Both the position numbers and the translations under genes were made by a program. Of a stretch of 64,000 nt of DNA, positions 21,398-34,200 are shown piece after piece. Source of the stretch: Cladopsammia gracilis (Eukaryota; Cnidaria; Anthozoa; Scleractinia; Dendrophylliidae); contig JAJGOT010000352.1 in assembly GCA_022457155.1 (NCBI GenBank), positions 310,001 to 374,000 on the forward strand. Direction: 5' to 3'. Below the pieces are notes generated by a model that was not told the origin of the DNA, did not search any database, and was given only the letters and a program-made list of their open reading frames with translations. Positions within the stretch are counted from its first letter, which is position 1; every line of letters begins with the position of its first letter.

Positions 21398-22790
21398 TGA
21401 CTGGCGGGAAAATATCTCGCGTTCTCTTCACGGACCCGACGTGAAATTGCTCATCTTCCCGTTTCCACACAACGTGAGTATTTACCTTCTTCTAAATTGC
21501 AGCTTTATTGTTTCTAAATCCATAAAATCGAATTTTTGAATTACTTAAAGTGTTACTTTTGCAAATGTTGATATTTTGGGCTCGTTATTTGATCAGATTT
21601 GGACAACTATTGTATTTTTTCTTTCATGAACTGCAGAGAAGAGAATTACGAATTTATTCATGGCGGCGGAGAATATATTACAGCTTAAACATGTGAGTAC
21701 AGAAGTGAACTTTTTTCTATTTCTGCTTCCTCGTTCATTGAAATATATATTGAAGAATTAATGCTTCATATTCATGTCTGACACTGACCTTAACTTTACT
21801 CATCGGAGAAACCGCTAGCTCGATGAATTTTATTGACGAGTTACGATTCTGCCGTGTGAAACTGCTGATTTGGATCTTCCTGTGTAGTGTTGTTTAAAGA
21901 AGTTAAGTTTATATTCAATAACCTGTAGGCCTTGTAGCCGTCAAAGCTGCAATTCTGTTCTGCTTTTAAACCTATAAATAGTTTATATTCGAGCGAGAAA
22001 CTGACTTCAGTTCAAATTATTCATCAGCGAAAAAAAAAATTGCGTTGACTGGTAGCTTGTTTATGTTAACTATATTTCATGAGATCAGTGGTTTGCTTGG
22101 CTTCTTTTTCTATTTATAATTAATGTTTTCAAAGCTTGCCCTTTTCAATACAAATATCAGGAATAGGAAGAAAACATGAATACATGATTTGTATGAATCG
22201 TAAAAAGGCAAGCAAACAAACAAACAAACAAAAAATTTGTTCTCCGTATAAATTGTAAAAACAAATAAACCGGCTTAATTTTAATATAGTTTCGCCGTTT
22301 CCAGTGTTTTTATTGTCGTTAAATGTTTAATTTTTATTTTCTTTCTTTAGAAGAATGCAAAGCCCCTGTATTCCGTCGGCGATGCTCCTTTGATTGCATT
22401 TAAATTCAACAGGTACATCAAGAACTTCTGCAAGTAGTGGGATGTCATGTCATCGAAACCGAAACTCAGACAAGCACTCGTCCTCTTCCACGAATCGTAC
22501 GGCAGATCAAGATTTTTTGACTTGTTCAAATCGTAAAGCAACAAAAACTCTTTATCGTCAATAATTCCTTCATAATGACTTATCGACATTAAATCTCTGA
22601 CCCGTTTTAAAGCGGCCATAGCGAACTCTTGGAAAAACTTTTCTCAAGTGAAGTGCCGTCGAACGTTCTGTCACCTGCAAGTGCTTTATGATATTACATT
22701 TCACTCCAAACGCCGGTCTCTCCCTATTTCTTTCTCGGTTTCCGCGTCGGCGTTGCCGTTCCCGTTCTCGGTTCTTAAAGTCCCTCGTAT
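21317..22790. mobile_element. PIF/Harbinger-like relic
   Basis: The left side GGGACTTTAAGCGCCGGGAA and the right side GTTCTCGGTTCTTAAAGTCC (up to about 22785) are diverged inverted ends with CGGCAACG motifs. Between them lies a transposase-like fragment on the minus strand. Target duplications are not clear because the left end is inside the 190-bp array. Confidence 0.45.
22347..22619 (-). pseudogene. Harbinger transposase N-terminal fragment
   Basis: ATG at 22619 opens 90 codons: MAALKRVRDLMSISHYEGII, then DDKEFLLLYDLNKSKN. This start resembles N termini of anthozoan Harbinger transposases that I remember. The frame ends before any DDE catalytic domain, so it cannot be a working transposase. 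An acceptor-like TTTCTTTCTTTAG on the plus strand at 22351 is probably chance. Confidence 0.45.
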
Positions 22791-23147
22791 CAAACACGAG
22801 GAAGCGTGTTTCATCACGATTTCCAAACACCGAGAAAGTGAGTTGAAAAACGAGGCCCAGCAGAGTTTTTTCAACCAACTGTCGAGATGTTTGGATACCT
22901 GATCGATGAAATACTCTTTCGAGCGTTCTGGTATAGCTTCTCAAACTGATCATTAAATGCCTTTTTTTTACATCTTCAACTTTACTCGGTGACCTTGGTT
23001 GGGATTCTCTGGAGAGAAGGCGTTCAAAGCAACTAGCAATTATTCTGATTATTCTCCATAATCTGTCTCCGACTCGTCTAAATAGTGTTTTTAAACTACA
23101 TCCAGTGTTCACTCACCAATCTAACAAAATTCAAAATACAACCTTTT

Positions 23148-23455
23148 CGTTCCTAGACCGAGTACTGAAGCAGGCAAACGAAGTTTTCAATATCGCGGTT
23201 CTGTTCTCTGGAACAGCTTGCGTTTGAGTGCCAAGATACAGCCCACTCTTAGCTCTTTTAAATCATGCATTTAATTTTTATCTAATTTAATGATTTTTAA
23301 TACAATCTGCTATAGATAATTAATTTAGTTAGATAATTTAAATTAGTTAAGTACTTAATCTATTGTTGTTAAAAACACGGCTCGATCATGGAAGAGCATA
23401 TATTATGAATTGAAACCGTGTATAAATAAAGTTTACCTACCTACCTACTTACCTT
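23148..23455 (+). mobile_element. LINE 3' end (reverse-transcriptase C terminus, CTAC tail)
   Basis: The frame reads STEAGKRSFQYRGSVLWNSL and then SSFKSCI, the usual end of CR1/L2-type reverse transcriptases. A 3' UTR follows, then AATAAAGTTTACCTACCTAC, a microsatellite tail. It is 5'-truncated. Confidence 0.65.
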
Positions 23456-23789
23456 TTCAGTTTTTTCCCAAAAAAGTTTGTTATTTTCCTTCCAACGTAA
23501 AATATACAATAAATCATATTACAATGTATATCTTTTTTACTTATTATCTTTACATTAGAAGATGTTACCTTAATTACAATACAATTTTACTTATTACCTT
23601 ACTTACATAAAACAAGAATTTCCTATCTTTACCTTAGATTACGTTACTTTAATTACAATACAATACATTACATTTCTTTGGAAAGAAGAAAAAAAAAAGA
23701 AAAAGAAAATAGAAAGGGAAAGGAAGACAGAAGTGAAATAAATAGACGAGGGGGGGGGGGGGGGACGGGGGAGGGACCGTTCTACTGAA

Positions 23790-24165
23790 TTAAAGACAGG
23801 TATTGAAATTGAAGCAAACCCATTTTGATTTGAAAGCTCTAATTGTGTTTGTTTTGTATGCGAAAAGTCTTTCTATTTCTAGACATTTTAGAAACATTTT
23901 CGAGAACATATTTATATTCGGTAGAGTTTCCTTTATTTTGGACGAGTAGATATGATACTTTGCAATTAATAGTGCGTGGTGTGCAAGTAGGTCTTCATTG
24001 TTGTCAACTAACCCCCGAGGCAAATAGGTAAGGTCAAACGCACATTTTGTGGTTTCACTAGATGTTGAACCAGCCAAGATTGAAAGTTCGTCCAAAAAGT
24101 TTGAACATGTTCACAGTTCCAAAAAAGGTGCAATAGAGACTCTGAATTTTGTTGAAGAAAGTCTA
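23790..24165 (-). pseudogene. LINE reverse-transcriptase C-terminal fragment, frameshifted
   Basis: On the minus strand SLLHLFWNCEHVQTFWTNF is followed, after a frame change near 24050, by DNNEDLLAHHALLIAKYHIY and CLEIERLFAYK. The spacing of the FW...C and FW motifs and the later LLIAK..IY motif matches the tail of L1/Tx1-like reverse transcriptases. It is dead. Confidence 0.55.
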
Positions 24166-24221
24166 CCTACCTACCTACCTACAAAAAATGAAGGAATGAA
24201 ATCGCCACAATCTATGCTAAT

Positions 24222-24440
24222 TAAATGATGACGTCACCAGCTCAAAATTCACCACCGAGCCTCGTTTGTACGAAATTCCTTGCAAACCTTTGACAAGTTC
24301 ACGTTGTTTTTGAGTGAGTATTCTTTTCAACTTTGCTCCTTTGAGAATACATTGATGAGATTTTCACACTTTTACACTTCGAAAGCGAGGCTTGGGGGTG
24401 AAATTATCTAATCTGATGTAAACATGCATAAGGGCTATTA
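24222..24440. repeat. Dispersed repeat (copy of 9283..9513)
   Basis: It shares ACGTCACCAGCTCAAA-like start, CCTTGCAAACCTTTGACAAG and AAACATGCATAAGGGCTAT with the copy in the first 10 kb. Confidence 0.6.
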
Positions 24441-24612
24441 AGCTTATGATTGTCTTTGTTCACTTGGTGAATTATTTTATAATGACCATGAGAAGTATTA
24501 CGAGTATGTGGAAAGTAACCTCAGTTTTCAGGCGTTTAGATAGTGTGGAGCAAATAAAGGATAGGCGGCATGCAGAAGGAAAAATATCGTGAGTGCTGAC
24601 GGAGGTTCGTGA

Positions 24613-25175
24613 TGTATCACCCATAAATGTAATAACAACCAACCATAAATGTAACACATTTTTAATTTTTAATTAAAATACGAAAAACGCAAGTGACACA
24701 CTCGAACACCTACCCCGCGGCCTGGCCAGTACCTTACGCATGCGCACATCCATATCACCCGGGCAGTGGCAGCCATGGACAGCTGTTTCGTCCTGGTTAG
24801 GAATCATCAGCATGGCATAGCCAGGCAGGGTCTCACATAAGATCATCGACCCCGCCACTTTACTGCCAAGGCGGATGCAAACAGCATCCCTTTAAGCGCC
24901 AGCTCCACACAACACATGTGGTAGCTGTTGGCTGGGGACAGCACAGCCGTCCTCCGACGGCATGCGTATGGAGAGGTGGATCGGCATTTTTTTAACCATA
25001 AATGTAATAATCTGACTCACCATAAATGTAATACATTTTAACCGCAAATGTAATAAACTGGATACCAATAAAAAATACGACTTTTAAAGACCGTTTATAT
25101 GGTTGGTGTACACGCAAATTCAAGCTCATGCTTTTGAAAGAAAAAGTAATGGTCACAAATAACGTGTCATTACTT
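24613..25175. mobile_element. Replacement/insertion with flanking CCATAAATGTAATA motifs
   Basis: Two copies of CCATAAATGTAA at the left (about 24620 and 24645) and three related copies at the right (24996, 25020, 25041) face the same way. The core holds the SINE-like repeat also seen at 6695. It replaces block A sequence up to the T arm of the tRNA copy. No transposase is visible and the element class is unknown. Confidence 0.45.
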
Positions 25176-25251
25176 GTGGGATTCGAACCCACGCCTACAA
25201 GATTAGACTGCGGCTTGAACGCAGCGCCTTAGACCGCTCGGCCATCCTGAC
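25169..25251 (-). pseudogene. tRNA-Leu (CAA)-like pseudogene
   Basis: The D arm, anticodon stem (CTGCG/CGCAG, loop TTCAAGC, anticodon CAA), variable arm and T arm all match the intact gene at 16620. The 3' acceptor strand is AAGTAAT instead of TCCTGAC, so the acceptor stem cannot pair with GTCAGGA. The break falls exactly at the edge of the replaced segment. Confidence 0.85.
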
Positions 25252-26437
25252 TGACGCTGTTTTCACCCCTAAACTGAAATACTTGAATCACGCGGTCTGA
25301 ATATGAACAGAGCAACTAACTGGTAAATCACGCGGTCTGAATATGAACAGAGCGATCACAATTTCAAGCCTTTCGAATGTATGAATGTTCGAATGTTATC
25401 GAAAGTAATTTCGCGATTGTTTTATTGCATTATTGCTACACTTTGTGATTGATTGGCAGAAAAGTCTCGCGCCACTTTCAGTAACCCTTCAGAAATAAAA
25501 CCAAAAACAAAAGTGACTTGTTCTCACGCGTTTTTTCCCGCGCTTGGCGCCCGCTACATGTACATGTGTTTGCTTCGAGTTCTGATTGGTTCATTGGGAA
25601 GTCCGCCTCTGTTGTGATTGGCTAGAGTAATTTACTTTGGTTTTGGTGTAATAATGTACTCAATTAAAAACCGCGCTAACAGTCAATATGGATATGCGAT
25701 AGTTCTGTAACAGGGGCTTTTGGGGAATTTAGCTCCATGGCTGAGCGAGAGGTGCCCTGTTACCCTCCGGGATCTTTTAAATCAAGTGGACCAAAACGTC
25801 ATCAAGGAACATGGTGTTTAATGGTGTTCTTGACTCACTCACTCACAGGCAGAACTTAAAGTTACTCAGTAAAAGGACAAATGTCATAAACGAGTTTTAG
25901 CCAATAGTATTTCGACAACACAGTTTGACTTACGTAAGCTAAACAAACAGAGGAAATTCTAATGATATTACTTTTCACGCCCTTAGAACCTCTTAGAACC
26001 TAGAGCTCATTTCTTATTCGAAGGCTTTGTTCTAAGAGCAGGTGCATAACACCTATACATCTAGCTGACGATTATGGAAAATTATGCTGATTCAAAATTA
26101 GCTGAAAACTACCTTTTTCGACCGAAAAATGTTCCGTAACAGTTCATTCTCTTGGCGGAATTTCCTTCCTTGGTTTAATTTCTTCTGGGATTGAAGTGAA
26201 GTTGTTTGTTTGATTTCCCTCTTTCCCTCAGGGCCCGGTTAACGAATCACAAGCATGAAAACAATTTTTTGATCACAGGTACATACTTGGAAACCTAATG
26301 GGTGGGGTTCATTGGGAAGTCCGACTCTGGTGTGATCGGCCAGAAAATTAGAGTGCGATATTTCATTCTTCCGGTGGTATTCTCCTTCCTTGCCTCTTTA
26401 ATTTTTTTCTGGAATTGAAGTAATTATGTTCGTTCTG

Positions 26438-26550
26438 TCACCTTCCCTCCCTCCCTCCCTCCCTCCCTCCCTCCCTCCGTCATCCGTCCCTCCCTCCCTA
26501 CCTCCGTTCCCCCGTCCCTCCCTCCCTCCGTCTCTCCCTTCCTCCCTTAG
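26438..26550. repeat. (CCCT)n pyrimidine tract
   Basis: About 110 bp of CCCT/CCGT repeats, GGGA on the other strand. It marks the end of duplication block B. Confidence 0.9.
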
Positions 26551-26589
26551 AGCCCGGCTAACGAAGCAAAAGCAAGAAAACAATTTCTC

Positions 26590-27640
26590 GGATCACAGGT
26601 AAATACTTGGAGACCTATGTAACTGCCTCGTTTATGATTGGAACAGGTTTAGACATGTCGGTGAGTGAAATCACTACACTCCGCCAGACAAAACAGTTTA
26701 ATCAGCCTTTAATTGTGATTGGATGTCTTATTGAGACGAGCACTGCACAAGGTAAATTAGTTCTACCTATTTGTTATTATGACGTTAAAGTACTAGTTAT
26801 GGAAAATTTTATTGTAGCTTCAGTTAATGAAAGCAAGAAGCACTGTTGAAATTTATAATATATGTGTGTACGAGATGTATTTTGTTAAAGGCTGAGTAAT
26901 GAAGCGCTTAAGACTCGTGGCTTGCAGTAAGTTCTCAAATTATGGATGTAAAATGGGAACCGTTTCCGAAAACTGAATTTGACAGAATACAAAAAACGGT
27001 AACATCAAAACCAAATATTTTTTCTTTTCTTTCCAACGCACGTAATTATGAAAAGAAGATACAAAATCGAATAGTTTTAAGATTTTTCGTAAACCAGGAT
27101 TACAAAAAATTCTCTTCGTTATTTAAAGATTTTATAATTTAATATTGGTGACCGTTCTGCGCATCTAATGTTTTTTGTTCTGTTTTATTTTTCTTTTGAG
27201 GACAGTGTGATGAGGAGGGCAAATAAGGCAAAATAAAATCACCTAAATTTTATTTCAGAGGAACTGGTTCAAATTTTTAAAGAAGGAAGCAATGTTGTCA
27301 GCCCTACAACTGGTGTTTACTTAACTTACCTAGAAGATTTTACGTAATCCGGTCAGAATCTGCTAAAATGTTGAAAGAATTTAGGTCGAAATTACTGGCG
27401 TTTAAGCGGTTATCTGAAGGCAGAAAACGAAAGACTCGACACTTAAAACGTAAAAAAGGGCAAACCCATCCCCGGAAAATGCCACCCTGATAAAGACAAA
27501 AACCCCACATGGAGATGAAACTGGTATTTAACACTACGGATGGAAACGCTCCCGCGTGGCGTGGAACAGTTAGGGACGGGTGACCGGGCTGAGGAAGTCA
27601 TTAAATCAAAAGAATGTAATCATCTGGACGGAGAAGTCGC
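26590..27640. repeat. Dispersed copy of the 1.25-kb tandem repeat family
   Basis: It shares CTCCGCCAGACAAAACAGTT, TTTCAGAGGAACTGGTT, TTACTGGCGTTTAAGCG and TATCTGAAGGCAGAAA with 61.1-64.0 kb, in the same orientation. The unit order is permuted, as expected from a tandem source. Short open frames here are not conserved between copies. Confidence 0.75.
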
Positions 27641-28177
27641 CCTAAAATGTGTCCGTCTTCTAGTATGACAAGAGGCCACACACACTTTTGACAACACATC
27701 GCTCCAATTCATTTTTTTGATTTAAATTAATTTTTGGATGCAGTGAACTTCTCAGAGCGTAAAGCTAAGAGAAGTACTTTAAATCTCCAAGCAACAAGCG
27801 TTGTACGCACCCTTATTCCTTTCCGCTATTGAGCTAGACCTTTAGTGGAGTATCGATTGTAAAGTTGATTTTAATTGCTGTTGGGAGTAAATAGGGAACG
27901 CCTTTCCTTCTTACTCTTCGTTACACGTGAAAAGGAGGACGTAACGTTCAAATGCAATAAGAGAAATTGCCGGCGCATTACTAGGAGCTGACTCATGTTG
28001 GTGCACATGAGTGAGGCTAAAAGCGAGCTATTTTTAGAACAACTTGACTGGCGGTTTGGGAGGTTGTTGTTTTTTACAAGATAGTAGTATAGGAGCCTAT
28101 TTACCCTGGTTTAGTCAACTTTTTAACATGTTTTTACGATCATATCACTCACTATCAATATCTTTAATTGCAGATCA
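27641..28177. other. 5' flank of the MACPF gene
   Basis: Unique-looking AT-rich DNA. An acceptor-like TCTTTAATTGCAG ends at 28173, five bases before the start codon, suggesting that a noncoding first exon lies upstream. No TATA or exon can be fixed. Confidence 0.4.
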
Positions 28178-28220
28178 ATGAAGGCAACTGCAATATTTCT
28201 ATTTCTCATTACTAGGATAG
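28178..28220 (+). other. Signal-peptide exon of the MACPF gene
   Basis: ATG then MKATAIFLFLITRI, a short basic start and hydrophobic core; with the first residues of exon 2 (AFVTA) it makes a complete secretion signal. The donor is GTAATA. It is too short to appear as an open frame on its own. Confidence 0.8.
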
Positions 28221-31200
28221 GTAATACGAATTTGTATTTCTGTTATTTCTCATAAATTAAATTGTAGAGTGTCTGAAAGGACGCCTGTACTTTAATTACG
28301 GGCTACCCATCTCTGTGCCCTGACATTTGAGACTGCCGCCAATTGACAGAATCATTTTCGGGTCGATTATATAAGGCTTCGATAAATAAGAAATATCGTT
28401 GCAGAAACATCGTTTCTTCCAATGTTGTAAGTTAGGGAACATATATTTCGGAAGAAACATGCCAATATTATTATTTATTTGCATTCCAAACACTTAAGTG
28501 ATGTCTTTCTCGCAGCAACTAAACGAAATTAACATTTACTTCAGCTGCGTCAAACTGGTTTTCCCAGGCTAAAAATCTAACGCACTTTGATATTCTTATA
28601 ATTAGCATTTATCTCATTTATAGTTGCTTGTATTTATTCGTATTTGCTTGTATTTATTTTTATTGTAGGGGGTTAGATCGCAATTGGGACGTTAGTTCGG
28701 TTTCTTTCCCCCGTCACATCCCGTTTTTGTTTTTTATTTCAGTTATTCGTATTATTTGAATATTAATATATAATATATATCTATACATGTGACGAATTCA
28801 TTAAAAAATAATATTCCCCAGTTTAGCCAGGCCCTTATGATCTTCGATAGTTATGAAAAAGGCACATTATTGATCTGAATGATTAGATTTGATAAGAATC
28901 ATTTGCGACTGATGACTTTAGCTTCTCTAGCTGTTATCTAAGATTCAGCTCTTTCGACATTTAATGACAGAATCGTATTTTTTTACAGCTTTTGTTACTG
29001 CTACCACCCACCATAAGAGGCAACATTCAAAAGCCTTCTTCGCCCGAGAAAAACGCCAAAATGCATTAAACGCAAACTGGAGAAGCAAACAGCAACAACA
29101 TCTACGCATTTCTGCCCCACGCGCAGCTTCAATTGCCGCACAGTATAATCGACCGCCAGCAACAACAAATTCGCAACCAAGCCCAGTACTGAGTCAAGCA
29201 CGTGACAGTCATGTTCAAGGGCCGCAAAGGAGCGTAACAAACCCAGCTCGGATTGCTTTGAATGCTGGGAATGGAGCACAGCATCCACAATTCAATGCTA
29301 ACACCAAGACTGGTTCACATGTAAGACAGGAAGAACGTGTTGCTGTAAAGAACAAGCTGGAAGGTATAATCACTGAATACTGATATATTTTTGTAATAAT
29401 TGTAGTACAAATTCTATACAAGCAACTTTTTGATTATTTTTCAAATTTGGCGGCACTTGGTCTTCCTGTGCACCACGAAGTTATTAGCCTGGGCCTCCTA
29501 TTTTCTTCAGACAGACGGAAAGAAATAGAGGTCTGAGTACAGGCTACAGAATTATTGGATTTCAAATATTCCTGTTTGTCAAACCGAATTCAGTCCATAC
29601 CCTCGCAGTTTAGCAACGGGCAACATCCAATGCTTTCCTAAAATTGATTTTCTGTAGCCTGCATGCGAGCCGGCCGCGCAAAGAATTGATCAAGAAAGAA
29701 AGGGAATTCGAGGGCGAAAATCGACCACGGAGAGGAAACGGTAGCGTCTGCAATGACGCAGCCTTACCATAGTCTGTTATCAGTTACATAAGAAATTGTT
29801 TTAGGTATTCGCCCGAGACTGTTCACTTGTTAGTGACCGAATATTAAATTGACAACCTGAGGAAAGGCAATGTACAATTGTCTACGATGGTAACTGCAAT
29901 GCTTATTGATGTCCAAGTGATGATAATTCTGGGATTACACTTTCGCTATGTTTATCAATTTTATTTTCACTTTAAATAGAACCAAAGCCAATTCCTCAGG
30001 AGCCGGTAAAAGGCTCCAGGAAAAATATTGCCGCATCTTTGATCCCAGGCTCAAAGCGATCACCACCAGTGAGGCTGAATTCCCCAGCGGCTGCCGCGGC
30101 TGCAGCTGATGTGCAAGGAGCAGTAGTGGAAAAAGGGATCGAAGTCATGGGCAAAATGGTAGATAAACAGCTACAGATTATTGATGAGGCACAGGAAAAG
30201 GCGGAAAATTTCCTCAAGAAAGAGGTTAGATTAAGTTATCCAAACAAAAATTGCAAACACGCTATAGGCTGTTTAAGAGTCCAGCCTCTCCCATTTATAT
30301 CAGAAGATCGAAGAGCGCGCAAAAGGCGGGAATTATTATATTTAAGGACAGTGCGTATCTTTGTCTTTCTTATTCTCCTAAACGTGCACACACATCGAAG
30401 TTAGGAACGTTTTCTCGGGTAATGAAAAAACGACTTGCCAGGAAATGAGGAGCTAAGGACTTTGAGAAAGTCTCTTATCCACCTCGGCTAGCTCCTCTTG
30501 TGTTCGTTATGCATGAAATTCATCTTTTAAATACGCCACGACCTTCTAAGCAAATAAAATAAAGAGTTTAAAATGTCATAAAACACAACCTGATTGTAAA
30601 CATATAACACAAAAGGCATGAATTATTAAAGCTATGGCCGCTTCTCATACATGGGCCTCAAAAGGAGTCAATTTCCGGCTGATAACGTTAAGGGAGGGGA
30701 GGGTGCGTGCTGTATAATAGACAGCCCACCAAGACTAGCACTAGCTACCTGCGGGCCAGTCCAAATGTAACGAGGTAAAACTTAAGAAAATAAAGGATGT
30801 TGTTGTTGTTGTTGTTGTATGCTTACTTTTCAAATGCCTTTTGGCTAGAACAACAAAAATAGTTTAGAAATAAATAAGGCTTTGGATTGTTGAATTTAAA
30901 CTCTTATTTTACAAAGTGTGTCCACCGGAAGAGCTTTACGAAAACGAGGTTTCACAAGTTTGGATCAAGGTATACGCAGGTCGTCAAGTATTGTAGTTAT
31001 TTTATGGACCAATGTTATTACTTTCATTTTCTTCGAATAAGGAGGTCCTTAGCTTGTGATGTACATGAAGTCTTATATTTCGTGTCTGGTTGCAGATTAA
31101 GTTGGATATTGTACCAGAAAAAGGCTGGCAGTCAGAAGACATGTTTGTGCCTCCTGGTTATCACTTGGATTCGTCGATAAGCGAAGATGGCGGCTCTCCA

Positions 31201-34200
31201 AAAGAAGCTGAGCCATCAGCATACACCTATCCAGCAGGCCTCGGGAACGTACTCATGAATGGCTGCTATGGGACTGGGTACAAAGAGGGAGATCCCTGTT
31301 ACGTGGCAAAGTGGACTTTGGACGCTTGTTTGGTGCGTATTCGTGAAGGAAAGCTACTGCATAGCTGCGACCAATTGTACTGGACAACAGAAGCATTATT
31401 CTTACAACAGCTATAACACATCAGTCATGGGCTGTTCAAAAACATATCGTTACGAACTTAAAGGGGCTTTGTAACCAATTTGTTATAGTATCACTTCGAA
31501 AAGCCAAATGACATATTTGTATCAAAGGAAACCTTAAAATAAAGGTCCAGTTTTGTTTATAATTACTGTTAAGGATAGAAATGGGTTGCAACTTGTAAAA
31601 CGGAGGCTAAACTGACTTTTCATGTTTTTTCCTTGTGTTTCTAACAAATCGATAAAAAATGAGTGTAGTTTGTTCCTCCTTTTAAAATTCGGTTTATTCC
31701 TTCCTCTTGATTTTCAAAGACTTGTATGCGTAATCAGATCGCCGTTTTGTTTGCCTCCAATAACCATGTCACAATTGAAAGAGTTGATTGTTCCAGCGTC
31801 ACTATAGATACACTCCAAGGAATATCCCCAGTGTATCTCCATTTCAATACGTGCTATTTGACTTGGTAAAATTCGATTTTGTTACAGTCACGAAAAAATA
31901 AATAAAATTTAAAAAATGTGAAAATTAACATAGACTGCAAAAATTTCGCCTACGTGCACCAACTCGAGCGAAAAATGGTCAATCCAACGGACATTTCCTC
32001 CCGTTCATTTTCTTGGTTCACAAGTGTTTTCACTTCAGTTAATTAACAATTATTGGATGAGGTTGAGCATGATAGCGATAATTATCAAGGCCAAAGTTTG
32101 TGTTGTCTGCCGAAGCCGAAGGCTGAGGCGGATAACACAAACTGAGGCCTTGATAATTATCGCTGTCATGCATGCAAAAACCGAATCCAATAATTGTTTT
32201 ATTATGCATATTCCTGAGCTGCACTTGTAAAGACAAGAGCGCGCAAAAAAAAGTGATCAATGCACAGCAGACAAACTATTGTCTGTAGGTATGACGTCAC
32301 TTCTGCATATATAAAATTAATTGTCTGTAGGTATGACGTAATAGAAACAGCAAGCAATAATTAGCTGCATGCTTATAGCCAATCAAAATCGAGCTAGTGA
32401 CACCAATGTATAATAATCTACTTTCCACGTCATTTCTATGTTCTGTTACACCACCCAATTGTACATTGCTAATCAGCTGATGTTATTTTCACTCTCTGAC
32501 AGAACATGATTGACGGCGCCGCGTTCATGGGTGTGGGTTTTGATGGGCGTGGTGAGTACAGCCCCGAATCACGAAAAATGAGCATTGTACAACGGAGCTG
32601 TGCTGGAAAAGCAACGTAAGAACTTTTCAATATTACTTCAATGTTTTTACGCGCAATCAACCGTAAACGTAGGGTAAAACATTAGCGTCCATTGGACGAA
32701 AATGTAACTGTCACCCGCAAAATAAGGGTAATCATAGTTTGTTGTCAACCTTCCTCAATGGATCTGGATGGACTTAACTACAATCTATAGTTGAGACAGC
32801 AGACATGCATCACACTTTCCAAAAAAAGATAATAAAAATATTCCTCCCTCTTTCCCACAATGTAATGTCATTTGTGAAGGCTGCCATTCTAACCAAGTAT
32901 TCGATATGAAAACAACATTGATAAAGAGAAGGCGGAAGTCATAAAGCCAGCAAGTGCACGCGTGGTTTATGTATTGATTAAAGTCATTAATTTTACCCAA
33001 AGAACTTCAGTGTCTCAACAACTTTGTCGAAGATTGGAACTTTAAAGATCCGATTGAATAGAAATTCAATCGTTACTTTCAAATTATAAAATCATACGGT
33101 GCCATTTCATTTTTTATACCGTCCCTGTCAAACCTTTATACTGTCCGACTGAAACCATTCTAAACTGATGTATCTCAAGCTCAATTTCTTTGAAAATCAA
33201 AGTTTTTGCCACTCTCTTATACTAGTATTTTTTGTGCTTTCCTGATATTTCAACTTTTCATTCTGAAAATTAAATGAGGGAAGGGTGGGGCTTAAAACGA
33301 AATCTGACTGGGGGAGGGGTTATTCTTGAATAGGACGGGACTTAGAGCCTGTTTATATGGTCTCGGCTACCCGAGACAACCCTCCCCCCGAGTTACCCCG
33401 GCCGAGCTAACTTTTCACTTATTTCTTTGAAAAATTTAACCAATCGTTTACATGAGAATCGTGACTCGTCTCCGGGGGGGGGGGGGGGGTCTCGGGTGGG
33501 AGGGTTGTCTCGGGTACCCGAGACCATATAAACAGGCCCTTAATAGAGCTTTTGTCGGTACTTCTCAACTCTCAAACCCATTTAAAAAAAATTCAAGATG
33601 ATATGAGAAAACAACGGTAATCTCTATGGTGAATGAGGTTTTGATATGCGATACAAATTATAATAACTTTTGGTAAACTTTTGCTTTGAATTTCTCCAAG
33701 AATTATTTTTTTTTTTAATAGTGTGAGAAGCTTATCACACACTCTTCCTTGTGTGTTTGATATATGGGTAACACAGTTGCGTTTATCAAAAGGAATGAAC
33801 ACAAGATTTATCCATTTGTTAGGTACGATGATTATGATGTCCCAGACACAATGAACGTGCACGGTATTTACGACACTAAAGGTGGTATGATGACTTTTGA
33901 GAGTCGTTCTGAGTTTCAGTCCCATCTGCAACAGGAGGCCGGAGTATCGGGCTCATACTTCGGCTTCTACGCAGGCGTGAAATCGGCCTGGGGCGAGTCT
34001 TCATCGGGTTCAAGTCAACAATACATGGCTCAGTTGAGCGTCGATATAAACAGGTATAAAAATATAATAGGTCCGCAATGCGTAACATGTACAAAGAATA
34101 TATAGGTCCGCAATGCGTAACAAGTATGAAAAAAATAGTATTTAAATGAAAACCCCATCCATACTTTCCCCGGTTCATAGTTAGGAGTTAGCAATAATTC

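Larger units (their letters stand above)
24465..26430. repeat. Segmental duplication, block B (partner 16190..17540)
   Basis: It follows the same order of landmarks as block A, with a replaced segment (24613..25175) and an inserted repeat stretch at about 25375..25765 that also resembles 42290..42470 (TTTGCTTCGAG, GATTGGTTCATT). Confidence 0.8.

Noticed and set aside
22570..23112. A 180-codon minus-strand frame overlapping the Harbinger relic
   Set aside because: Arg-rich composition arises from the GC-rich terminal repeat (CGGCAACG motifs); no family resemblance and no supporting signals.
29001..29421. Antisense frames over MACPF exon 2
   Set aside because: They are shadows of the sense exon, which has proper splice borders and phase.
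33728..33822. An earlier start for MACPF exon 6, after the AATAG acceptor near 33721
   Set aside because: Any AG in 33721..33740 leads into a wrong frame or an in-frame stop; the acceptor at 33821..33822 restores the frame and leads directly into DVPDTMNVHG.
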